From positions 13,161 through 77,160 of the forward strand of contig JAJTDP010000006.1 in assembly GCA_021300455.1 (NCBI GenBank): a DNA stretch of 64,000 nucleotides, in the 5' to 3' direction. Below, one piece after another: positions 16,780 through 25,647 of this stretch. The position numbers were made by a program, and so were the translations under genes. Each line of letters opens with the position of its first letter. The first letter of the stretch is position 1. This stretch comes from Sediminibacterium sp. (lineage in GTDB: Bacteria; Bacteroidota; Bacteroidia; Chitinophagales; Chitinophagaceae). The notes beneath the pieces were generated by a model that searched no databases, was not told the origin of the DNA, and saw nothing but the letters and a program-made list of their open reading frames with translations.

Positions 16780-18296
16780 CACTTAGCAATAAAATTTTTC
16801 CAATCGTTTAATAAATCGCCTTTAATAACTCTTGGAAACTTGTGCTGGCCGCCCACCTTGCCTTTGCTGCTCATAAAATCCATAAATACAGATTCTTTTA
16901 AAACAGTTATAAAAACTTTCTTTAAAGCACTTTTTCTCTCAATGGCATAATCATCATTTAATTCAATTAATTTCTCATCAATTTTTTTGATGAGTAAATC
17001 ACTGTCTACAGCATCATTACAAGCTACATACCAATGATGTGCAAATAAACTTTCAAAAGGCACACCTGTCACACCAAATTCAGGAATAGATATATTCATT
17101 TCCTCACTTACTAATTGAATGGCCTTATTCATATTATCAACACTAAGGTGTTCACCTACTAAACTTAAAAAATGTTTTGTTCTACCTGTAATAATAATTT
17201 CAGCATTTACTTTATCAATAAAGCGAATGGTATCACCAATTAAATAACGCCAAGCCCCAGCAGCAGTAGTAATTAATATTGCATAGTCTTTATTTTCTTC
17301 AACCTCGTGTATTAATAATGCTTGAGGGTTTTCAACCATTTCTCCATTATCGTCAAAGTTATTTTCATCAAAAGGAACAAATTCAAAAAAGATATGCTGG
17401 TTAAAAGACAGACGCATACCCTTACCATCTTGTTTATCTTGCCAGGCTAAGAAACCCTCACTGGCCAAATAGGTTTCAACATAAGTGATAGGTTTTCCTA
17501 ATAATTTTTCAAAACCATGTTTATAAGGCTCAAAGCTTACTCCACCATGTGCAAAAAAACCAAGATTGGGCCATATCTCGTGAATATTATTCAGCTTGTA
17601 TTTTTCAATGACCATTTCAATACACATTTGTATCCAAGCCGGCACGCCTACAATAAATCCAATATCCCATTCGGGTGCTTTTTCAACAATTTTTTTCAAT
17701 TTATTATTCCAATCTCTTTCTTTAGCAATTTTTTTACCAGGCTTATAAAAAGGTTGAAACCAAAAAGGATTTTTTTTCGCAGTTATACCACTTAGATCAC
17801 CTGCATAATACCCAGCTTCTTTTTGTAAGTCGGTACTTCCACCCAAAGCAAGCCAACCCTTGCCAATAGATGAAAAACTTACATCACTATACTTAAACAA
17901 ACTTATGAGTTGTTTAATCATAATAATTTTATTGCCTCTCAATAAATCGTTGGTAATGGGAATGTATTTACTAGCAGACTCGCTGGTACCACTGCTTAAG
18001 GCAAAATATTTTATTTTACCTGGCCAACAAATATCTGATTCTCCTTCAAGCGTTCGGTGCCACCATTCCTTATAAATTTTATTATAATTATAGGCAGGTA
18101 CCGACTGCTGAAAAACTTTATCCGCTCTTTTGCTTAATAAAATTTTATCAAAATGAAACTGCTGGCCAAAAGCCGTATATCTCGCTCGGCGCAGTAATTT
18201 CTTGAGCACACGCAGCTGTGCTCTTTTGGGGCTTCTTGGGGGAAGTCCCAAGGCTTTTTGAATGGTTTTTGGTAGGTTAATCTCAAAAATCGGCAT
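16779..18296 (-). CDS. GH3 superfamily acyl-acid amido synthetase, copy 1
   Basis: At 505 residues this matches the GH3 auxin-responsive-promoter family found in plants and in Bacteroidota. Adenylate-forming motifs are visible: the P-loop-like FALSSGTSESASKYIP, the second motif YVETYLASEGFLAWQ and RYLIGDTIRFI. Plant GH3 enzymes adenylate an acyl acid and join it to an amino acid; bacterial substrates are not known to me. It is the first gene of a four-gene minus-strand group and is coupled to lysE. A second GH3 gene lies at 38754. A -7 box TATTTTTG precedes it by 36 bases. Confidence 0.88.
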   Translation of the reverse strand: MPIFEINLPKTIQKALGLPPRSPKRAQLRVLKKLLRRARYTAFGQQFHFDKILLSKRADKVFQQSVPAYNYNKIYKEWWHRTLEGESDICWPGKIKYFALSSGTSESASKYIPITNDLLRGNKIIMIKQLISLFKYSDVSFSSIGKGWLALGGSTDLQKEAGYYAGDLSGITAKKNPFWFQPFYKPGKKIAKERDWNNKLKKIVEKAPEWDIGFIVGVPAWIQMCIEMVIEKYKLNNIHEIWPNLGFFAHGGVSFEPYKHGFEKLLGKPITYVETYLASEGFLAWQDKQDGKGMRLSFNQHIFFEFVPFDENNFDDNGEMVENPQALLIHEVEENKDYAILITTAAGAWRYLIGDTIRFIDKVNAEIIITGRTKHFLSLVGEHLSVDNMNKAIQLVSEEMNISIPEFGVTGVPFESLFAHHWYVACNDAVDSDLLIKKIDEKLIELNDDYAIERKSALKKVFITVLKESVFMDFMSSKGKVGGQHKFPRVIKGDLLNDWKNFIAK

Positions 18297-18332
18297 CTTC
18301 TGAATCGGGGTTTATATTTTAAAGATTATCTG

Positions 18333-18340
18333 CAAAAATA
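18333..18340 (-). promoter_or_regulatory. -7 promoter element of GH3 copy 1
   Basis: TATTTTTG on the minus strand, an exact TAnnTTTG match, 36 bases before the GH3 ATG at 18296. It faces the suhB promoter 25 bases away, so the two divergent promoters are nearly back to back. Confidence 0.55.
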
Positions 18341-18365
18341 GGAATGTTATTCGAGCAAACGCACC

Positions 18366-18373
18366 TACTTTTG
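18366..18373 (+). promoter_or_regulatory. -7 promoter element of suhB, apparently leaderless
   Basis: TACTTTTG, an exact TAnnTTTG match, ends four bases (CCTT) before the ATG at 18378, so the transcript should begin at or very near the start codon. Confidence 0.65.
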
Positions 18374-18377
18374 CCTT

Positions 18378-19154
18378 ATGATTAAAAATACACTTTTAAA
18401 GGCTGTAGAGGCCGGTGGCAAAGAATTAAAGCATTTTTTTAACGGTTCTTTTACAATATCTAGCAAGGGTTCTCTGAATGACCTAGTAACCGAGGCCGAC
18501 CATGCAGCAGAGAAGGCTATTTTCAAGGTGATTCAAGAGGCTTTTCCGACGCATTTTATTTTAAGTGAAGAAACGGGTGAAATCAAACAGGATTCCAAAA
18601 TCAAATGGATCATTGATCCCATAGATGGCACTATTAATTTTGCGAATGGTATACCCATTTGTTGTGTGAGTATTGGTGTAGAAGAAGAAGGCAAAATGAT
18701 TTTAGGTGCAGTATACAATCCTATCATGAACGAACTATTTGTAGCCGAGAAAGGAAAAGGCGCTACGTTAAATGGTAATAAAATTCAAGTAAGCGATAAA
18801 GATAATTTATTAAGTAGTTGTTTAGTAACCGGTTTTCCATATCAATATTTAGATACTGAAAACGGACCCTTACAAATTTTTGAAAAATTAATTCGCAAGG
18901 CCATTCCTGTTCGAAGACTAGGAAGTGCAGCCATTGATTTATGTTGGACTGCTGCAGGAAGGTTCGATGGATTTTATGAACATAAACTACAAGCATGGGA
19001 TAGTGCCGCAGGTTTTTTAATGGTAGAAGAAGCAGGTGGAAAAGTAACCGACCTAAAAGGAAATGCCTATAGCCCATACCAGCCGGGCATTATAGCTACC
19101 AATGGTAAAATTCATGATCAATTATTACACGTTATAAAAGGCGGAAATTTATAA
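18378..19154 (+). CDS. suhB: Inositol monophosphatase family protein
   Basis: A 258-residue metal-dependent phosphatase. Metal-binding residues appear in ILSEETGE, IDPIDGTINFANGIP and AWDSAAGFLMVEEAGG, in the canonical order and spacing. Family members hydrolyse inositol-1-phosphate or other sugar phosphates, and SuhB also contributes to rRNA transcription in some bacteria; the sequence does not choose between these. It is followed after eight bases by thiL, so the two are co-transcribed. Its own promoter lies immediately before the start codon. Confidence 0.9.
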   Translation: MIKNTLLKAVEAGGKELKHFFNGSFTISSKGSLNDLVTEADHAAEKAIFKVIQEAFPTHFILSEETGEIKQDSKIKWIIDPIDGTINFANGIPICCVSIGVEEEGKMILGAVYNPIMNELFVAEKGKGATLNGNKIQVSDKDNLLSSCLVTGFPYQYLDTENGPLQIFEKLIRKAIPVRRLGSAAIDLCWTAAGRFDGFYEHKLQAWDSAAGFLMVEEAGGKVTDLKGNAYSPYQPGIIATNGKIHDQLLHVIKGGNL

Positions 19155-19162
19155 ATTATTTT

Positions 19163-20197
19163 ATGTCAACAGAAAGAACTGAAATTGATAAATTAGGTGA
19201 GTTTGGTTTAATAGAGCATCTCACTGAAAATTTTGAAACCCATAATGCCTCCACTGTTTTATCGATAGGAGATGACGCAGCAGTGATAGATCATTTTGGA
19301 AAACAAACGGTCATCACTACCGATTTATTAATTGAAGGCGTACACTTTGATTTAATGTATACACCACTTAAACATTTAGGTTATAAAGCAGTAGTGGTGA
19401 ACTTAAGTGATATTTATGCAATGAATGCAACGCCTACACAAATAACCATGAGTATTGCGTTTAGTAATAGATTTAGTTTAGAAGCCCTAGAAGAATTTTA
19501 TGAAGGGGTGAATATTGCTTGTGAAAAATATGATGTGGACTTAATTGGTGGAGATACTTCCACTTCTCAAAAAGGTTTTATTATTTCAGTTACTGCCTTA
19601 GGAGAAGTAGCCCCAGATAAATATATAAAAAGAAGCACTGCAGAAAGTGGAGACCTGATATGCGTTTCAGGCGATTTAGGTGCAGCCTTTTTAGGACTAA
19701 CCCTTATGGAGCGTGAGAAACAAATATTTGTAGAGAACCCACAAATACAACCCAATTTAGAAAACGAAGATTATATAGTAGGTCGTTTATTAAAACCAGA
19801 AGCTAGAAAAGATATTATTGAAATTTTAGAAAATCAACAAATCCTTCCTACTTCTATGATGGATATTAGCGATGGCCTAAGTAGTGAGGTTTTGCATTTG
19901 TGTAAGCAAAGTAATTTAGGTTGTAGAATTTATGAAGAAAAAATTCCTATTCACGAGGCTAGTCGCGCGGCTGCTTTTAAGTTTGGATTAGACCCAACAG
20001 TATGTGCTTTGAATGGCGGAGAGGACTATGAACTTTTATTTACCATGAAGCAATCCGATTACGATAAAATAACGCTGCAAGAAGAAATTAGTGTAATTGG
20101 GTATATGTGTGATAAAGAAGAAGGCGCTAAATTAATTACCAAGGGTAAAAATTTATTTGATATAACAGCACAGGGTTGGAATGCTTTTGGAAAATAA
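19163..20197 (+). CDS. thiL: Thiamine-monophosphate kinase
   Basis: ThiL makes thiamine pyrophosphate from thiamine phosphate. Visible motifs: SIGDDAAVID, TTDLLIEGVHFDL, VVNLSDIYAMNATP, DLIGGDTSTS, SMMDISDGLSSE and NGGEDYELLF, all in family order. The 344-residue length is normal. It follows suhB by eight bases and ends convergently with nagA. No other thiamine gene is in the window. Confidence 0.94.
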   Translation: MSTERTEIDKLGEFGLIEHLTENFETHNASTVLSIGDDAAVIDHFGKQTVITTDLLIEGVHFDLMYTPLKHLGYKAVVVNLSDIYAMNATPTQITMSIAFSNRFSLEALEEFYEGVNIACEKYDVDLIGGDTSTSQKGFIISVTALGEVAPDKYIKRSTAESGDLICVSGDLGAAFLGLTLMEREKQIFVENPQIQPNLENEDYIVGRLLKPEARKDIIEILENQQILPTSMMDISDGLSSEVLHLCKQSNLGCRIYEEKIPIHEASRAAAFKFGLDPTVCALNGGEDYELLFTMKQSDYDKITLQEEISVIGYMCDKEEGAKLITKGKNLFDITAQGWNAFGK

Positions 20198-20233
20198 AGC
20201 GAACCTATTTTAAGTATATAGCTAAGAAATATT

Positions 20234-21316
20234 TTAAGCTACTATCATTTTTATTAAGGCAAGCTCTTTGCTTAAGCAAGCTAGGTCTGCTTTTCCGCCT
20301 ATTTCAATACTGCCCTTAATGCTATCATGGTTCATTACCTTGGCAGGATAAACGCTACACATTCTTATGGCTTCTCCTAATTCAATACCTACATTGTCTA
20401 CTAAGTTTTTCACCGATTTTAATTGCGTTAAAGCAGAACCACTTAATACACCCTTGCTTTCATATTTATCTCCTACAAGTGTATGTTGGTAGATACCAGT
20501 ACTTGCAGTGGTCACCGCATCGGTAATACAAAACAATCTATCACCCATTATTCTTTTAGCAATTTTAATAGCTGCAAAGTCCACGTGGTAACCATCTGCC
20601 ACTAAACTACACATGGCAGTGGGGTGATTAAACAAAGCACCCACCATACCAGGAGCCCTGTGTTGTAAGCTGCTCATCGCATTGTATAAATGTGTGCCCA
20701 CTGTAATTCCATTATTTAAAAAAGAATTGGCTAGTTCATAACTGGCGTTGGTATGTCCTGCAGAAATAACAATATTATTTTCTTGTATTAAATCAATTAT
20801 TTTTTGATCTACTACTTCAGGTGCAATGGTAATCATACCAATACAATCTTTTCCATATTCAATAATGGCCTTCACTTCTTCATAAGAAGGAGCGTGTATA
20901 ATTTCAGCCTGATGCGCCCCCTTTTTTTCTACATTAATCCAAGGTCCTTCAATATGGAGTCCCATACAACCCTTGCCACCACTAGCTTTATAGGCTCTTA
21001 CTGCATCTATTGCTTTTAAAATAATATCATTTGTTTGAGAGGCAATGGTAGGTTGAAAATAAGCAGCTCCCCCAGCCAAACAATAACGGTATGTTTTTTC
21101 AATGGTGTCTGCATCAGGAAATTCAGACAATAATTTATTTTCTGCTCCATAAATTTGAAGATCAATTAATGCAGGTATAACAATCGGCATTGCATTATTT
21201 GCATCATAGCCCTCGGTACTTATATTTTTTATAATTCCATTTTCTATTTCAACCACTACTTCCTTCATCCAATCTTTTCCTGTAAATAACTTTTGAACAG
21301 ATAAACTTATGTGCAT
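20234..21316 (-). CDS. nagA: N-acetylglucosamine-6-phosphate deacetylase
   Basis: The track start (21367) adds 17 unlikely residues; ATG 21316 (MHISLSVQKLFTGKDW) gives 360 residues and leaves 17 bases after the nitrilase gene. Metal and substrate motifs are LHIEGPW, ISAGHTNASY, THLYNAMSS, CITDAVT with the catalytic Asp, and GVLSGSAL. It removes acetate from GlcNAc-6-phosphate, feeding amino-sugar catabolism or cell-wall recycling. It is last in the likely operon recX-nitrilase-nagA. Confidence 0.93.
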   Translation of the reverse strand: MHISLSVQKLFTGKDWMKEVVVEIENGIIKNISTEGYDANNAMPIVIPALIDLQIYGAENKLLSEFPDADTIEKTYRYCLAGGAAYFQPTIASQTNDIILKAIDAVRAYKASGGKGCMGLHIEGPWINVEKKGAHQAEIIHAPSYEEVKAIIEYGKDCIGMITIAPEVVDQKIIDLIQENNIVISAGHTNASYELANSFLNNGITVGTHLYNAMSSLQHRAPGMVGALFNHPTAMCSLVADGYHVDFAAIKIAKRIMGDRLFCITDAVTTASTGIYQHTLVGDKYESKGVLSGSALTQLKSVKNLVDNVGIELGEAIRMCSVYPAKVMNHDSIKGSIEIGGKADLACLSKELALIKMIVA

Positions 21317-21333
21317 AGTATTTAAATTTCTAA

Positions 21334-22131
21334 TTATTGAATTTGAAAAAAATCGGCATCCTTCCAAAAAGGAAATTGATTTCGAGCTGTAGTTAGTTCT
21401 TCTTTTTGTAGTGTAATGGTAAATATATCTTCTTTGTAAGCGCAGTGGTAGAGGACTTCTCCAAGGGGTCCTACAATTAAGGAGTCCCCACTATGTGCTA
21501 TATTATTACCATCTATGCCCACTCTATTCACCCCAATAGTATAACACTGGTTTTCAATAGCACGTGCAGTTAATAATGTTTTCCAGGCATGATTTCTTTT
21601 TTCAGGCCAGTTGGCAACATAAAGCAGTACATCATACTCTTCCCCTTGTTGACGTGCCCAAACAGGAAAACGTAAATCATAACAAACTTGTAAATTTATT
21701 TTCCAACCCTTTACACTTGCAATTAATCTTTTGCTTCCTGCTGAATAATGTTGGTCTTCCCCCGCAAAGCCAAACAAATGTCTTTTATCGTAATAACCTA
21801 TTTCTCCATTCGGTAAAACCCAAATAAGTCTATTATAAAATGGAGGAGCTTCTTTACTCATTTCTTCTTTGATAATTAAAGACCCCACTATAATAACTTT
21901 CTTTTCTGCTGACAATTGCTTCATCCACCTAAGCGTAGGCCCATCCATGGTTTCAGCAAACGCAGTAGGTCGCATACTAAAACCTGTACTAAACATTTCA
22001 GGAAGCACTACCACTTCTGTATACTCTTCAATACCCCTAATTTTTTTAGCCAACATTTCAAGGTTGGCCGCTTTATCTTCCCAAACTAAATCGGTTTGTA
22101 TAAGGGAGAAACTAAGGGTGGATACTGACAT
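21334..22131 (-). CDS. Nitrilase-family amidohydrolase, omega-amidase-like
   Basis: The carbon-nitrogen hydrolase triad is intact: Glu in VVLPEMFSTGF, Lys in YYDKRHLFGFAGE and Cys in QVCYDLRFPVWAR. The 265-residue length and the sequences HLFGFAGEDQHYSAG and ANWPEKRNHAWKTLL are typical of the YafV/Nit2 omega-amidase group, which hydrolyses alpha-ketoglutaramate or alpha-ketosuccinamate as metabolite repair. Cytoplasmic, with no signal peptide. It lies between recX (44-base gap) and nagA (17-base gap) on the same strand. Confidence 0.88.
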   Translation of the reverse strand: MSVSTLSFSLIQTDLVWEDKAANLEMLAKKIRGIEEYTEVVVLPEMFSTGFSMRPTAFAETMDGPTLRWMKQLSAEKKVIIVGSLIIKEEMSKEAPPFYNRLIWVLPNGEIGYYDKRHLFGFAGEDQHYSAGSKRLIASVKGWKINLQVCYDLRFPVWARQQGEEYDVLLYVANWPEKRNHAWKTLLTARAIENQCYTIGVNRVGIDGNNIAHSGDSLIVGPLGEVLYHCAYKEDIFTITLQKEELTTARNQFPFWKDADFFQIQ

Positions 22132-22175
22132 TCTTTTTTCTTATTATTTAAAGGTACAATATTCAAATAAAAAAC

Positions 22176-22649
22176 TTACTTCTTGTTTAGTGCTTGTATA
22201 ATGGGGCTAATTAAGTTTGATTCAAAGCCTCTTTGATTTAAAAAGGATTGCGTTTTGGCCATACGACTTATGCCTCTTTCCCCTTTTAGTGAATTCCATT
22301 TTTTGGTGGCCAGGTTTAATAAGGTTTTCTCATAAGCGTTCTCGTCAATAGAAAGCAATGCTTTTTTTATATTCACTGGGCTTACTCTTTTTTGTTGCAA
22401 GGCATATTTTATTTTTTGTTTTCCCCATGATTTTATTCTAAAATGGCCCCCTGCAAAACTTTCAGCAAACCTTGCTTCATTTAAAAAATTATCTGAAATT
22501 AAATCTGAAATTATTTCTTCTACTTCAACAGGGGTCATACCGAAAGCATATAGCTTGTCTCTTACCTCTTGTTGGGCCCTTTCTTGATAAGCACAAAAAT
22601 GCCGTATCCTTTGTATAGCCTGCTCTTTGCCTATTCTAATCTTTTGCAT
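22176..22649 (-). CDS. recX: Regulatory protein RecX
   Basis: A small, basic, helical protein of 157 residues with the RecX repeats: AIQRIRHFCAYQERAQQEVRDKL, then VEEIISDLISDNFLNEARFAESFAGG and KSWGKQKIKYALQQK. RecX binds inside the RecA filament groove and limits its growth. In many bacteria it is next to recA; here it is about 15 kb away, divergent from dnaN. It starts a minus-strand series with the nitrilase and nagA genes. Confidence 0.88.
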   Translation of the reverse strand: MQKIRIGKEQAIQRIRHFCAYQERAQQEVRDKLYAFGMTPVEVEEIISDLISDNFLNEARFAESFAGGHFRIKSWGKQKIKYALQQKRVSPVNIKKALLSIDENAYEKTLLNLATKKWNSLKGERGISRMAKTQSFLNQRGFESNLISPIIQALNKK

Positions 22650-22711
22650 TTTGTAGATAAGTATGTCAATAAGAAATGCTAAAATAGCTTTTTAATCTTA
22701 AGATTTTGCAT

Positions 22712-22719
22712 TAGTTTCG
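22712..22719 (+). promoter_or_regulatory. Possible -7 element of dnaN
   Basis: TAGTTTCG matches TAnnTTTG except for one C, a variant also seen before pheS and uvrD in this window. It lies 47 bases before the dnaN ATG. Confidence 0.4.
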
Positions 22720-22766
22720 TTAGTGTTATTTAAGGTTATTTAGCCCCAGTAAAACCGTATTATCCT

Positions 22767-23882
22767 ATGAAATTTATCGTTTCTTCTTCTTCGCTTTTAA
22801 AACACCTCCAACAAATTTCAGGTGTTATTAATACCAACACCGTACTTCCTATCTTGGAAGATTTTTTATTCGAAATCGAAGATAAAAAATTAAATATTGT
22901 AGCTACCGATTTAGAAACGGTTATGCGCGTTCAAATGGATGTTGAAAGCAAGGCCAATGGCCGTGTTTGTATTCCCGCTAAAATTTTAATTGATTCTTTA
23001 AAAAATATTGCAGACCAACCACTTACTTTCAATATAGATAAAAACTACAGCGTAGAAATTACCAGTGATAATGGTAAGTATAAAGTCATGGGAGAGAATC
23101 CAGATAATTTTCCCAAAGAGCCCACAGCCGATGATACTACTGGCTTTGATATGACGAGTAGTAGTTTGTTAACCGCTATCAATAAAACCTTATTTGCCGT
23201 AAGCGGCGATGACTTACGCCCGGCCATGACAGGCGTATTCTTTGAATTAACCAAGGACAGTGTTCAGTTTGTAGCCACCGATGCGCATCGTTTAGTTCGT
23301 TACAAAAGAACCGATACCAAGGCAAAACAAAACGCTTCTTTCATTGTGCCTAAAAAACCTTTGAACTTATTAAAGAATGCTTTACCTGATAACGAAGACC
23401 CGATCACTTTAAGCTTTAACAATAATCATCTTTTTGTTGATCATGGTTCTACACAATTAATTTGTCGATTAATTGACGCGCGTTTCCCCGATTATAAAGT
23501 GGTCATCCCTTCAGACAATCCTTACCGCTTAACGGTGAACAAGCATGATTTTCAAAATGCACTTCGCCGCGTGAATGTATTTAGTAATAAGAGCACCAAT
23601 CAAGTGGCATTAAATATTACAGGTAATGAATTACAAATGGCTGCCCAAGATATTGACTTTAGTTTTGAAGGAAACGAGCGCATGAGTTGTGAATACAAAG
23701 GGGAGGACATTCAAATTGCATTTAATGCAAAATTTTTAATTGAAATGTTATCTGCTGCCGATACCGACGATATTTTCTTAGAACTCTCTACACCTAGCAA
23801 GGCCGGCCTTATTAAGCCTTCTGAACAAGCACCAGGGGAGGACCTACTCATGTTGGTAATGCCTTTAATGTTAAATAGCTAA
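22767..23882 (+). CDS. dnaN: DNA polymerase III beta subunit (sliding clamp)
   Basis: The 371-residue protein has the three-fold clamp architecture: MKFIVSSSSLLKHLQQISGVI at the start, FVATDAHRLVRYK in the second domain, and the C-terminal LMLVMPLML end typical of DnaN. It encircles DNA and tethers polymerase III and other partners. It is not next to dnaA or recF here, which is common in Bacteroidota. A strong hairpin terminator follows 40 bases after the stop, so it is probably a single-gene transcript. Confidence 0.96.
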   Translation: MKFIVSSSSLLKHLQQISGVINTNTVLPILEDFLFEIEDKKLNIVATDLETVMRVQMDVESKANGRVCIPAKILIDSLKNIADQPLTFNIDKNYSVEITSDNGKYKVMGENPDNFPKEPTADDTTGFDMTSSSLLTAINKTLFAVSGDDLRPAMTGVFFELTKDSVQFVATDAHRLVRYKRTDTKAKQNASFIVPKKPLNLLKNALPDNEDPITLSFNNNHLFVDHGSTQLICRLIDARFPDYKVVIPSDNPYRLTVNKHDFQNALRRVNVFSNKSTNQVALNITGNELQMAAQDIDFSFEGNERMSCEYKGEDIQIAFNAKFLIEMLSAADTDDIFLELSTPSKAGLIKPSEQAPGEDLLMLVMPLMLNS

Positions 23883-23921
23883 TCCCTAACCTATACAAAG
23901 TCTTCAACAAGACTTAAGAAT

Positions 23922-23960
23922 AACCCGGTGGCCCAATCAATGGAACATCGGGTTTTTTTA
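23922..23960 (+). terminator. Rho-independent terminator after dnaN
   Basis: AACCCGGTG pairs with CATCGGGTT (nine pairs with one G-T), followed by a run of seven T. A separate small hairpin, AAGTCTT-CAAC-AAGACTT, sits just before it at 23898-23915. Confidence 0.75.
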
Positions 23961-23988
23961 TTTACATTTATACTATAAATAAACGACC

Positions 23989-24810
23989 ATGCTAGACTTA
24001 ATTAAAAACTATTTCGAACATATTCCAAGTGCACACAGAGCCTTGCTATTAGCAGGAGGCATCACTTTTTTCTGGTTGGTAGAAATAGCAGCGCCCTTAT
24101 TTAATTTTAAATACAATAAAGTCAAACACGCGGGCCTGAATTTCTTTTTTACTTTCACTACTATTGTGATTAATTTTTTATTCGCACTTGTAATGGTAAA
24201 AGTGAGCGATTGGACAATAGCTGAAAACTTTGGATTACTTCATATTATTCAATTAAGCCCTTGGGTGGAAGCCATTGTGGGTTTATTATTATTAGATTTT
24301 ATCGGTGCTTATTTAGTTCATATGATAGAACATAAAGTAAAATTTTTATGGAAATTTCATATGGTGCATCACGCCGATACACAGGTAGATACGACTACAG
24401 GTAATAGACATCATCCGGGTGAGTCGGTGGTAAGAGCCGTATTTGCTATTCTTGCGGTATTTGTTTTAGGCACACCTATTTGGATAGTGATGGTATATCA
24501 AAGTTTAAGCGTGGTACTTACTCAATTTAATCATGCGAACATTAAAATTCCTAAATGGTTCGACCAAAGTTTTGGCTACATTATTGTCTCTCCTAATATG
24601 CATAGAATTCATCATCATATTACACGTCCACAAACCGATAGTAATTACGGAAATATATTTTCTTTCTGGGACCGTTTATTAGGTACTTATAATTATACAC
24701 CCATGAATGAAATTGTTTATGGGCTAGATGTAATGGACAATTCAAAAGATAAGTCCTTATTATATCAACTAAAGGCGCCCTTTGATAAATCGATAAAATC
24801 AGATTACTAA
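23989..24810 (+). CDS. Sterol desaturase/fatty acid hydroxylase family protein
   Basis: A 273-residue integral membrane di-iron enzyme. The histidine boxes are HMIEH, FHMVHH and HRIHHH, each preceded by hydrophobic segments. Families with this fold hydroxylate or desaturate lipids such as fatty acids, sterols or carotenoids; the substrate cannot be read from sequence. It lies 34 bases before kdsB, so a role in modifying a membrane lipid, perhaps lipid A acyl chains, is possible but unproven. Confidence 0.88.
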   Translation: MLDLIKNYFEHIPSAHRALLLAGGITFFWLVEIAAPLFNFKYNKVKHAGLNFFFTFTTIVINFLFALVMVKVSDWTIAENFGLLHIIQLSPWVEAIVGLLLLDFIGAYLVHMIEHKVKFLWKFHMVHHADTQVDTTTGNRHHPGESVVRAVFAILAVFVLGTPIWIVMVYQSLSVVLTQFNHANIKIPKWFDQSFGYIIVSPNMHRIHHHITRPQTDSNYGNIFSFWDRLLGTYNYTPMNEIVYGLDVMDNSKDKSLLYQLKAPFDKSIKSDY

Positions 24811-24844
24811 TCCAGTTTTAAAAAGATAATTAAGCAAAAAAATA

Positions 24845-25564
24845 ATGACTAAAATTGGAGCCTTTATACCGGCCCGCTTTGCAGCTACTCGTTTTCCCGC
24901 AAAACTAATGCAGGCCCTAGGTACTAAAACAGTCATTAGGCATACCTATGATAATACAGTGGCAACAGGCCTTTTCGATGAAGTATATGTGGTAACTGAT
25001 AGTGAAATTATTTTTAATGAAATTACTTCACATGGCGGCAAGGCTCTCATGAGTAAAAAAGAACACGAAAGCGGATCAGATAGAATTGCGGAAGCCATAG
25101 AGCATTTAGCTATTGATATAGTGGTGAATGTACAAGGAGACGAACCCTTTGTAAAAAAAGAACCGCTTGAAAAACTAATCGCAGTTTTTAAAGACGATAA
25201 AGTAGAAGTGGCCTCCCTCATGCAGGCATTAACCAATTCGGATTTAATTGCCGATCCTAATTATGTTAAAGTGGCCGTGGATAATAATATGAATGCACTG
25301 TTTTTTTCACGCAGTGTTATTCCTTATCCAAGAAATACAGAAATAGCTATTCCTTATTACGAACATATTGGTGTGTATGCATTTAAAAAACAAGCCCTCC
25401 TTAATTTTACGAACTGGCCTATATCGCCATTAGAAGCTGCGGAGAAAATCGAATGCCTTCGTTATTTAGAAAATGGTGTTTCTATTAAAATGGTAGTAAC
25501 CAGTTATATGGGCGTAGAAATAGATACACCAGAAGATTTAATTAAAGCAGCGAAACTATTATAA
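24845..25564 (+). CDS. kdsB: CMP-Kdo synthetase (or CMP-Kdo8N synthetase)
   Basis: The nucleotidyltransferase opening [19 protein letters not shown], the metal-binding [14 protein letters not shown] and the C-terminal [11 protein letters not shown] are all KdsB signatures; 239 residues is normal. It activates Kdo as CMP-Kdo for lipopolysaccharide inner-core synthesis. Because a KdnB-like dehydrogenase lies two genes downstream, the natural substrate may be 8-amino-Kdo, as for the Shewanella enzyme. The genes around it are co-directional. Confidence 0.93.
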   Translation: MTKIGAFIPARFAATRFPAKLMQALGTKTVIRHTYDNTVATGLFDEVYVVTDSEIIFNEITSHGGKALMSKKEHESGSDRIAEAIEHLAIDIVVNVQGDEPFVKKEPLEKLIAVFKDDKVEVASLMQALTNSDLIADPNYVKVAVDNNMNALFFSRSVIPYPRNTEIAIPYYEHIGVYAFKKQALLNFTNWPISPLEAAEKIECLRYLENGVSIKMVVTSYMGVEIDTPEDLIKAAKLL

Positions 25565-25647
25565 AAATTAGTTTTATAATATTTACTTTTTTTAGAATTT
25601 ATAAAATAGCAATTAACAGAAATCATTTACTATATTAATAATCAACT

